Positions 16,491-24,073 of a stretch of 64,000 bases of DNA are shown here, in pieces (position 1 is the first letter of the stretch; every line of letters begins with the position of its first letter). The notes beneath the pieces were generated by a model, which had not been told where the DNA came from, did no database searches, and saw nothing but the letters and a program-made list of their open reading frames with translations. The position numbers and the translations under genes were made by a program. Source of the DNA: Bog-159 sp963843255 (GTDB taxonomy: Bacteria; Acidobacteriota; Terriglobia; Bryobacterales; Bryobacteraceae). Location of the stretch: assembly GCA_963843255.1 (NCBI GenBank), contig CAWJJQ010000009.1, positions 806,001 to 870,000 on the forward strand. Direction: 5' to 3'.

Positions 16491-17105
16491 TTACCGCGCG
16501 CGGAGCTTCACACGGGCCAAGGCAATCAGCGCAAAACCTATTCCCATCAACCCGATTGTTGCCGGCTCCGGAACTCCCGATGGAGTCAGCCCCGATATGG
16601 ACGCGGTTCCGGTGATGCCCAGGTTGCCTGATATTCCCTCGGAGTTACCGAGTACGTCGTACACCAGTTGACTCGGCGGCTGAGTTACAGACGCTGAGAA
16701 ATCCTGGATCGCGGTGCTGCTCAACGTCCCGGCGGGAAGAGATAGCGAGGCGTAAACCTGCGGGTTGAAACTGAACTCCACCACAGAGAATGCCAGCGCC
16801 ATGGTATCCGGACCGGAGGGGGGCGCAGTGAGTGTGAGGGTGGCGTTGTAGCCGGACAAGATTATTTTGCCAGCCGTGATTTGAAGGTTCCCGTTCAGAT
16901 CGTAGGTGGCCGAATCGAAGGTCTTATTGATAGGTAATAGACCCTTGTCGAACATGGCGGTCACCAGGAAGTTCTGGCCGGTCAGCCCCAGTGGATCCAC
17001 ACCGCCGAGCTTCGGCCCCAGCACGCCGCTGATGGTAAGATCCACCAGGCTGGCATGTGCCGCCGGTATCGACAGAGCGGTAAGCAGAAAAAGAAATGCT
17101 TTCAT
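16491..17105 (-). CDS. PEP-CTERM sorting domain protein
   Basis: This 204-residue exported protein has a signal peptide (MKAFLFLLTALSIPAAHA), a beta-rich body, and a C-terminal PEP-CTERM signal: the VPEPATIGLMG motif, a hydrophobic helix (GIGFALIALA) and a basic tail (RVKLRAR). PEP-CTERM proteins are processed by an exosortase and are tied to exopolysaccharide-producing, biofilm-forming bacteria. No exosortase gene is in the window. The body shows no enzymatic motif. Confidence 0.9.
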   Translation of the reverse strand: MKAFLFLLTALSIPAAHASLVDLTISGVLGPKLGGVDPLGLTGQNFLVTAMFDKGLLPINKTFDSATYDLNGNLQITAGKIILSGYNATLTLTAPPSGPDTMALAFSVVEFSFNPQVYASLSLPAGTLSSTAIQDFSASVTQPPSQLVYDVLGNSEGISGNLGITGTASISGLTPSGVPEPATIGLMGIGFALIALARVKLRAR

Positions 17106-17130
17106 TAAAATCCTCTGATGCCATGTTTGC

Positions 17131-17217
17131 GTGAGTACCGGAGGATGTCAATGAGAGCGTGTACTAAGGCCGTCGCACCCGGCAAAACTGTACTCCGAAT
17201 TTACCGGGTGAGTACCG
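17131..17217. repeat. Two exact 10-bp direct repeats in an intergenic region
   Basis: GTGAGTACCG occurs at 17131-17140 and again at 17208-17217 in the same orientation, within the 125-base gap upstream of the PEP-CTERM gene and downstream of the subtilase gene. The second copy continues into TACTGTACTAC, a partial GTAC-rich palindrome. They are placed where regulatory binding sites for the PEP-CTERM gene would lie. Function is inferred from position only. Confidence 0.4.
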
Positions 17218-17230
17218 TACTGTACTACGT

Positions 17231-20200
17231 TTACTTGACCACAATCGTTGCCGTCTTGGAAGTAACTCCCCCAATCGAGCAAACGATGGATTGCGATCCC
17301 GCCGGGATATTCGTGGGCACGGTTACGTTCACCTGGTAGAGGCTCACATAACCGGGAGCCAGGCCGCTGAAAAGCACCGTCGCATTTTGTCCGCCGATAG
17401 TGATGGTCGGTGTAACCGGTGTTTTCGCCAGCGTGGTTAACGACGCGGCCATTCCGTCCGCCGGTTGATTACTTACCGGACCGAGCCCGTTCATGTACAA
17501 TTCAACCGCGCCCCCGCGCGTGGCCGGCGCGCTGGGAGTCACCAGGTAGGATGTGGTAGCGTTGACCACGTCGATCGCCGCCACGTCGTTCGCGGCGTCG
17601 ATCACGAAAAATCCCGGCGAATACTCGGCCAGGCTAAGCGTCAATTCAGGGCTGTAGCTATAGTTGACAATCGACTTTACCGTGGCGGAGGTCTGGCCCT
17701 GGAGTTCCCACGGCACCTGAATATTCAGTTGTGTGGGGCTCGCGTAGTTCACACGGCCTGGCAAGCTAAGGCTCGACGTATCGAAGCTGAACGACGCGCC
17801 GTCGATTCCCATCGGTAGAGCTTGGTTCGTCACGTTGCACAACGAGCAATTCGCAAACGCGAGATCGACGCCGTTATGTCCCTGCGTGGTGTCCGACATA
17901 TTGCTGCCAAACACCGAAATCCAGGACCCCGGCGCCACCGCCTTGTTGGCTGTAAAACTCGCGCCATCCACGATGCCGCCTGTGTTGAGCGCCGGCGCCA
18001 GGCGCCCATAACCGTCGAATGGCACAACCATGCCGTTTACAGTTGCTGTAAACTCCTGCGCGCCGGCCGTGGGGCCCAGGTTTACAGTAGCCCCCGCGAT
18101 GCCGTTCGCATTGGTAGAGCTGTCCGTGTAATTCGGATCGTTGACTACCGCACCGCCACCCTGCGTCACATCCCATGTGACCGGAACACCCGGCACCGAA
18201 GCACCGTACTGATCGATTACCTGTACGGCGATATATCCGTAATCATTGATGCAACTGTTGTTGGTGTCGTTGCACTGGTTGTACCAGGGAATCTGCGCAC
18301 CCACCACGCCATCGAATGACGTGGCTCCTTGACCCGGCTCCTGGTTGAGCGAGATGACGTCGTAAACAACGCCGCTCCCGAAAAGAAACATGTAAGGAAT
18401 ATTAAATGGCACCGGCCCGCCGCTCACGGAAATGACTCCTTCGTACCGGCCCGCGGCGGGTGTCCCGCCGCTAAGAGTAGCCGTGACCGTCGCCGTGCCA
18501 TTCGCCGGTACCGTCACCGTCGCCGTGCTCGCGTTATTGACCTGCACGGTGGCCGTTGACGTGGAGAATCCGGAACTGGGCATTACATTCAGCGTCAGGT
18601 TGACCGCACCCGCAGCCGTATTGGAGAAGGTCAGGGTCTGCGAGGTGATTAGCGTCGAGCCCGACAGCGTGCTGGCTCCCCACGAGATGGTGGCAGGCTC
18701 TACCTGCAGGGTAGACTTCACTGCATTCTGCGCCTGCAACAACCCCGCGCCCGCCTCCGAGATCGACGCTTGGGCGCTGCCGTCCGATGTTACCAGATTA
18801 GCCAGCGACGCCGTATTCACCAGGGCCGACCTGATTTGCAGCGGTGAGAAGTTAGGATTAGCCTGCAAAACGAGTGCAGCCGTTCCGGTCACCATGGGAG
18901 TCGCAAAGCTAGTGCCCTGTTGCACGCCATATCCAGCAAAGTTAAACAACTGGCCATACGGATCATAGTTTTGCGTCGGCATCAGGAAATCCGTCGCCGC
19001 GGCCACTAAGTCCGGCTTGAGAGCGCCTGTCACCGTGACAGGACCGCGCGATGAAAAGTAAGCGATCGAGTAAGGGATCAATGATTGAGTGCTCGCCGAT
19101 TCCTGGAATGGCCTGGGATCGAGTGTGGCCTTGGCGCCGCTGTTGGCATCGACATAAGCCTTCAGGTTCGCGCCGTCCGACGGATCCAGAATAAATGTAT
19201 AGATGGACGTATCGGCCAGACCATACGGGAGAAGATAAAAGCTTCCCGCGGCGGCGATCTCGATCACACCCACGGCGCCCGCCTTCTGCGCATTCGTCAC
19301 TTTGTCATAGTCGCTGCACGATCCCTGCAACACCAGCACGATCTCACCGCTCAGGGCCGTCGGGGTCAACGCATTGCACAGCAAGCCATCGCTGTCCCCG
19401 GCTTGGGTGACGTCCATTACCGGCGCCGTCACCAGTCCATCCGGTACCGGCCCGTCATAACTGGGAAAGGCATCGAGGGCTTGCAAGGCAGATGGCACAC
19501 CGCTGCCTGATATCTCGACCCGTTGTACGTAGGTCACGTCGTTCTGTATGCCCCCCACAGCGATAACCGACGGCGCGTAGGCGGGCGAACCAATGGTGCT
19601 AAAGGTCGGAGCCGAGAAGTTATTGCAAGGCGGAGAGCCGCAGCCCAGATTGAACTGGAAGCCGTTCGCGCCCTGGTTTCCCGCCGCCACCACGACCGTA
19701 ACTAACGCGTTCTCCATGGCGCTTTCCAACTCGTAAGCCAGCGGGTCGCATGCATCACTCGGTATTGGAATCGGGCTGCTCGGCAGCGTGTACGGGCCGC
19801 AACCTTGGTCCAGCGGGCCGCCCAGTGCCGGTCCGCCTAAGGATAAATTGATTACGTCCATCCCGTCGGTAACCGCATCCTCCACCGCCTGCACGATGTT
19901 ACCTGAGCCATTGGGATTCACATCATCCGAGCCGAATATTTTGTAATTACCCAGAAATGCTTTAGGGGCTACACCGGATATTGTTACTCCGTTGTAAGTC
20001 GTACTTATACCGGCCGCGACCGAAGCTGTTCCCGTACCGTGGCCATCCAGGTCCCGCGCGGTCAGGTCGTCCGGCCGTGATTCCGCCGCAAGCTCGGACG
20101 GGGTAGGCGCGTTCGCGGTCGGCGGGACGTCCGCGTACACGATGTCGCTCACATAGCTGCGCGCCACAATCACCTTGTTGCTAGTGAATGCGCAGTCAGC

Positions 20201-20749
20201 CTGCACGTCACAAATGGGATACCCGGATGGCGCTGTCAGTGTGGGGTCTTGAAACGCTGGATGAGTCTGGTCGATGCCGGTATCGATGATTCCGATCTTG
20301 ATCCCGGCGCCCGCGTTGGACTCGCCGCCGATCCCCGACGCGCTCCATGCCGCCGCAACGTTACTAAGACTGAGTTGATCCGCTTTACGATACTGCCGCA
20401 TGTGGACCACTGCTTTCACGCCCGGAAGTTTGCGCACCGCCGCCGCCTGCGCGGGTGTCCCGACCATGAACATGGCATTCAACAGATGCTGCACCGACCC
20501 GGTGACTCGCGCGTGCGTGCTCTCGATTTGCGGACGAAGGCCAGCCTGCATTTGCCGCAAGTGCTGGCGGTAGGGTTCGGCCATGGCGCGCGTCCTTTCC
20601 ATCCTGCCCGGGTACCTTTCCACCGCCGGCTTTTCCGTCAGGATCACTACCCAACGCGCGGGGGGCGCTGGCGCGGCGTGGCTCGCCGGTGCGCATAATA
20701 TTCCCGCCGCAATCACAAGTATCAGGCCGCTAAGTCGTGTTAAGCGCAT
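17231..20749 (-). CDS. Large secreted subtilisin-like protease with TIGR03437-type C-terminus
   Basis: This S8 peptidase has about 1,172 residues. It has a signal peptide (LSGLILVIAAGILCAPASHA) and an inhibitor-like propeptide at about residues 30-120. The catalytic domain has Asp156 (IGIIDTGID), His237 (DLDGHGTGTASVAAG) and Ser in QGTSFATPMVTGTAALVL near residue 630. A protease-associated insert at about 430-560 (GEIVLVLQGSCSDYDKV) splits the catalytic domain, as in lactocepin-type enzymes. Ig-like regions follow. The last 230 residues form the Solibacter-type TIGR03437 domain (GGIVDGASFTANKAVAPGSW, VNYASPTQLNIQVPWEL, LYQVNVTVPTNIPAG). The start at ATG 20749 places the signal peptide at the N-terminus. 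It probably degrades protein outside the cell. Confidence 0.92.
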   Translation of the reverse strand: MRLTRLSGLILVIAAGILCAPASHAAPAPPARWVVILTEKPAVERYPGRMERTRAMAEPYRQHLRQMQAGLRPQIESTHARVTGSVQHLLNAMFMVGTPAQAAAVRKLPGVKAVVHMRQYRKADQLSLSNVAAAWSASGIGGESNAGAGIKIGIIDTGIDQTHPAFQDPTLTAPSGYPICDVQADCAFTSNKVIVARSYVSDIVYADVPPTANAPTPSELAAESRPDDLTARDLDGHGTGTASVAAGISTTYNGVTISGVAPKAFLGNYKIFGSDDVNPNGSGNIVQAVEDAVTDGMDVINLSLGGPALGGPLDQGCGPYTLPSSPIPIPSDACDPLAYELESAMENALVTVVVAAGNQGANGFQFNLGCGSPPCNNFSAPTFSTIGSPAYAPSVIAVGGIQNDVTYVQRVEISGSGVPSALQALDAFPSYDGPVPDGLVTAPVMDVTQAGDSDGLLCNALTPTALSGEIVLVLQGSCSDYDKVTNAQKAGAVGVIEIAAAGSFYLLPYGLADTSIYTFILDPSDGANLKAYVDANSGAKATLDPRPFQESASTQSLIPYSIAYFSSRGPVTVTGALKPDLVAAATDFLMPTQNYDPYGQLFNFAGYGVQQGTSFATPMVTGTAALVLQANPNFSPLQIRSALVNTASLANLVTSDGSAQASISEAGAGLLQAQNAVKSTLQVEPATISWGASTLSGSTLITSQTLTFSNTAAGAVNLTLNVMPSSGFSTSTATVQVNNASTATVTVPANGTATVTATLSGGTPAAGRYEGVISVSGGPVPFNIPYMFLFGSGVVYDVISLNQEPGQGATSFDGVVGAQIPWYNQCNDTNNSCINDYGYIAVQVIDQYGASVPGVPVTWDVTQGGGAVVNDPNYTDSSTNANGIAGATVNLGPTAGAQEFTATVNGMVVPFDGYGRLAPALNTGGIVDGASFTANKAVAPGSWISVFGSNMSDTTQGHNGVDLAFANCSLCNVTNQALPMGIDGASFSFDTSSLSLPGRVNYASPTQLNIQVPWELQGQTSATVKSIVNYSYSPELTLSLAEYSPGFFVIDAANDVAAIDVVNATTSYLVTPSAPATRGGAVELYMNGLGPVSNQPADGMAASLTTLAKTPVTPTITIGGQNATVLFSGLAPGYVSLYQVNVTVPTNIPAGSQSIVCSIGGVTSKTATIVVK

Positions 20750-20878
20750 GTTAAAGGTCTCATTATCTAGCTGGAAAGATCTTATCAAAAACTCAACTGA
20801 CGTGTCGGATCGATGGTTAGGTTCCAAAAATGAGGTTCAAGGTTGAGCGTATTTAATCGCACCTACCATCGCTTTTGG

Positions 20879-22840
20879 TTACTCGGCGAGATCGCGGGCC
20901 AGCGCAGCCAGAAACTCATTGCGCGCCGTCTGCAGGTAGAAGTGACCTCCGGAAAAAACCTGCATGCGGAACGCGTCGGTAGTTTGTTGAGCCCACCCCT
21001 CCAGATGCTCGCGCCGCACGTTCGGATCTTCAGCACCCCCGTAGGCGCAGATCGGACAATCGAGTGGCGGCTCTTCCGTGTAAATGTAATGGCGATAAAC
21101 GGCGGCGTCCTCGCGCAGGGCCGGCAAAATCAGGCGCAGCATCTCAGGATTGTCCAGGACTTCCCGCGGTGTGCCTTCCAGGCGGCGCAACGCTGCCACG
21201 AATTCGGCCTCGCTGGGTTCGGGTGGAGGCACGTGGCCCCGTCTGAACTGCGGCGCTCGCGCTCCCGAGGCGATCAACAGCTGTGGCAGCGGCCGCCGGC
21301 GGCGGCGCAGCAACCGCGCCAGTTCGAACGCCACCGCCGCTCCCATGCTGTGTCCAAAGAACGCGAACGGTTCGCCGGCATGCGGTTCCAGGGCTTCGTA
21401 AAGTGACTCCACCATTCCAGCCATATCGCCGCGCCGAGCCGCGCGCATCGGCAATATCGCGACTGAGGACGGCAGCCGCTCCGCCCATCCCTTAAACAAC
21501 GCCGCACCCCCGCCGGCATGCGGGAAGCAGAATAGGCGGAGCGTCCCAGGCGCCGCCCCGAACAGTTTGTGCAGCCGCAGCGTCACCAGTTTGCGTCGCT
21601 CCGGAGAGAGCCGGTCGAGCGCGGATGCTCGCGGCGCCGGCGATGGAGCCGCCGCCACGCTTCCGGTCCCTGTCGCGCTGCTTTTCAACAGCGCTTCGAA
21701 GGGTTCCACCGTAACCCCGGCGGCGTAATCGAGCGCCGCCCGGCGCGAGGCCCGCGACAGTTCTCCGTAATGCTCCCGGTCGCTAACCAGGCGTGCCAGG
21801 GCCACCGCCCAAGGCTCGATATCCTGGGCCGGTACTTCCGCCAGCGGGACCATCTGCTCGTCGATCCGCGCCTCGTATTTTTCAATCGGCCGCACGGGCA
21901 GCAGATAGTCCACACCCAGCTTGGCCTCCGGAATCCCGCCGATGTCGCTCGCCATCACCGGCACGCCGCGCAGCATGGCTTCCACCACCATGCGCGACCG
22001 CGCCTCGGCCCATAGCGAAGGTACCAGCAGCACGCGCGTCCGCCGGAGAATGTCGTCCACGTTGTCCACTGGATCGACCAACGTCACATTCGGCCGCGAC
22101 TGGAGGGCCACGCGATCCGCCTGGTTGGTACCCCAGGTCGGCACCCCCGCGAATCGGACTTCCGGCATCCGGTCCGCCAGCGCCAGAAAAATCGAGATGC
22201 CCTTCACCGCGCACGGGTTCACTAACGTGACGAATTCGTTTTCAAAGCGGCCCAAATCCGGGTAGGGCGGCGGATCCAGCGGCGAGATCGGTACGTGCAC
22301 CGCCGGAATTCCGCTCCACCTGCGAATGTAATCGGCCACATACCGGCTCACGCCCACTACCAGATCGCACTGCCGCAGGACTTCCGTCTTGGCCGCGCTC
22401 GGAAAGGCGCAATCCGGCCCGAACGGCACCGCCAGCGTAGCGCGCGCCAGGTATACGGTGCGCGCCTGCGCCCGCAAAGCGGCCTCCAGCAGTAATTGCG
22501 CCGGATCGTCGGTAGATGTCAGGACCACGTCCGGCGCGAACTCCGCGATCTGCGCCGCAAAATAACCGCGCAGGTTGGGGTGATGCGTCACCACGTGGAC
22601 TTCCACCCCGGCTAATGGGAACACTACCTGTCCGCCATCCACGCTCCGCGGCGAAACACCGCGCGCCGCAAGTTCGGCCAGGTAGCGCGCATGTTCCGCC
22701 GCGCCGAACCGGGTAATGCGTGCCACCGCCCGGCACACGTGACCGCGCGCCGCCAGCGCCTCCAGCAGCAGCCTGTTCGACCGGTCGCCGCCACCGTACG
22801 CCGGATAATACAGCGAGTTTTGCGCCAGCAGGATGCGCAT
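20879..22840 (-). CDS. GT4 glycosyltransferase fused to a type II thioesterase
   Basis: This 653-residue protein has two enzymes. Residues 1-385 are a GT-B glycosyltransferase: MRILLAQNSLYYPAYGGGDR, VNPCAVKGISIFLALADRMP, LLVPSLWAEARSRMVVEAML, and GVPVMASDIGGIPEA. A linker at about 400-425 contains LSPERRKLVTLRL, which resembles NRPS/PKS interdomain or docking helices. Residues 433-650 are an alpha/beta-hydrolase thioesterase of the GrsT type: LFCFPHAGGGAALFKGWAER, nucleophile Ser498 in FFGHSMGAAVAF, Asp in CAYGGAEDP, and His in FSGGHFYL. The latter class hydrolyses or transfers acyl groups from carrier proteins. The ATG directly abuts the TGA of the upstream GT gene. The fusion is unusual. 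Confidence 0.9.
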   Translation of the reverse strand: MRILLAQNSLYYPAYGGGDRSNRLLLEALAARGHVCRAVARITRFGAAEHARYLAELAARGVSPRSVDGGQVVFPLAGVEVHVVTHHPNLRGYFAAQIAEFAPDVVLTSTDDPAQLLLEAALRAQARTVYLARATLAVPFGPDCAFPSAAKTEVLRQCDLVVGVSRYVADYIRRWSGIPAVHVPISPLDPPPYPDLGRFENEFVTLVNPCAVKGISIFLALADRMPEVRFAGVPTWGTNQADRVALQSRPNVTLVDPVDNVDDILRRTRVLLVPSLWAEARSRMVVEAMLRGVPVMASDIGGIPEAKLGVDYLLPVRPIEKYEARIDEQMVPLAEVPAQDIEPWAVALARLVSDREHYGELSRASRRAALDYAAGVTVEPFEALLKSSATGTGSVAAAPSPAPRASALDRLSPERRKLVTLRLHKLFGAAPGTLRLFCFPHAGGGAALFKGWAERLPSSVAILPMRAARRGDMAGMVESLYEALEPHAGEPFAFFGHSMGAAVAFELARLLRRRRRPLPQLLIASGARAPQFRRGHVPPPEPSEAEFVAALRRLEGTPREVLDNPEMLRLILPALREDAAVYRHYIYTEEPPLDCPICAYGGAEDPNVRREHLEGWAQQTTDAFRMQVFSGGHFYLQTARNEFLAALARDLAE

Positions 22841-24073
22841 TCAAAGTGCCCGGGCGCGCGCCTTCCTCAGCAGCAGCGCCCGCTTCTCCGGAGACAGGTC
22901 CGCCAGTGACGGTCGCGCGCGTACCGCATCGCCCGGGGTAAGCGATTCCAGGTACTCGAGCATGCGCCCCGCGCGCAGGCCGCCCGTGAATCCGAGCGCG
23001 GCTTCGCGCGACTCCGCCGATACCCGCTCGTATAACGCCCGATCCGTCAGCAGCGCATCGAGTGCCTCCACCCATGGTTCAATATCCACCGGCCCGATAA
23101 CCGGCTTGGGCAGCGAATGTTCATCGAAGACCGGCTCGTACCGCTCGATCGCCGGCGCGTGCACCACAAACGGCGTGCCCATCTTAGCTTCCACCAGGCC
23201 TCCCGCATCGCTCGCGATCACCGGAATGCCGTGCAGCATGGCTTCCATCACCGTCAGTCCGAACCCCTCGTGCCACAGCGAAGGCATCAGCAGGATGCGC
23301 GATCTGCTCAAAAAATCCGATATATGGCGGCAATTCGGCAGCGTTATGATGTTCGCGTGCGCGGCGATTTGGGCGCGGTCCGCGGCCGTAGTTCCCCATC
23401 CTGGCAGCACCCCAAAGCCGTAGGGTGGAAAACGTTCCGACAGGGTCACGAAAATCGAAATGCCCTTCACGGCGCAGGGGTTTACCATGGTCACCAGGCC
23501 CGCGTCGAATGCCGCCAGGTCGGGATAAGGTGCGCGCCCATAAATCGGCGGATGTATCACCGCGGCTTCCCGCCCGGCGTGCTGCCGTATATATGCGGCT
23601 GTGTGATGCCCGATCGCCACTACCCCTGCCGCACGCCTCACCAGGTCAGTGGCACTTGAATCGGGATTCCAGCTCGCCGGACCGAACGGAAAAAATTGCG
23701 GCGTGTGCGCCAGGTACACCACGCGTCCCGGCGATGAGTGGTCTGCTTCCCGCAGCAGCACATGGCCGAGGTCTTCCGACGATACCAGCACCCAGTCCGG
23801 ATGGAAATCGCAGATTTGGCGGCGTAGCTCCTGAACCTGCCGCATGCGATCCGCCAGCGCGATTACTTCCACTCCGCGGTCCGCGGGCGTGTCGCGATCC
23901 AGGCCCTCCTGCGCCATCTGCGCGCGCTTTCCGGCGCTCTCCACCAGGGCCCCCGCCACCACCCGGCAGGCATGTCCGCGCTCTGCCATGTGCTCCAGCC
24001 ATAGGAGGTTGCTGCGCGTCGCGCCCCCCCGCGGCGGCACGTAGGATGCGTTGGCGGTCAGCAGAATCCGCAT
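22841..24073 (-). CDS. GT4 glycosyltransferase of the carrier-associated cluster
   Basis: This 410-residue enzyme is a paralogue of the glycosyltransferase half of the neighbouring fusion: MRILLTANASYVPPRGGATR, VNPCAVKGISIFVTLSERFP, LLMPSLWHEGFGLTVMEAML, and GIPVIASDAGGLVEAKMG. The C-terminus, residues about 388-410, reads SLADLSPEKRALLLRKARA, again the NRPS/PKS-type linker helix, with nothing after it. It may dock to a carrier or modular protein. The ATG at 24073 immediately follows the TAG stop of the FkbH/carrier gene, so translation is coupled. The sugar donor and acceptor are unknown. Confidence 0.88.
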   Translation of the reverse strand: MRILLTANASYVPPRGGATRSNLLWLEHMAERGHACRVVAGALVESAGKRAQMAQEGLDRDTPADRGVEVIALADRMRQVQELRRQICDFHPDWVLVSSEDLGHVLLREADHSSPGRVVYLAHTPQFFPFGPASWNPDSSATDLVRRAAGVVAIGHHTAAYIRQHAGREAAVIHPPIYGRAPYPDLAAFDAGLVTMVNPCAVKGISIFVTLSERFPPYGFGVLPGWGTTAADRAQIAAHANIITLPNCRHISDFLSRSRILLMPSLWHEGFGLTVMEAMLHGIPVIASDAGGLVEAKMGTPFVVHAPAIERYEPVFDEHSLPKPVIGPVDIEPWVEALDALLTDRALYERVSAESREAALGFTGGLRAGRMLEYLESLTPGDAVRARPSLADLSPEKRALLLRKARARAL

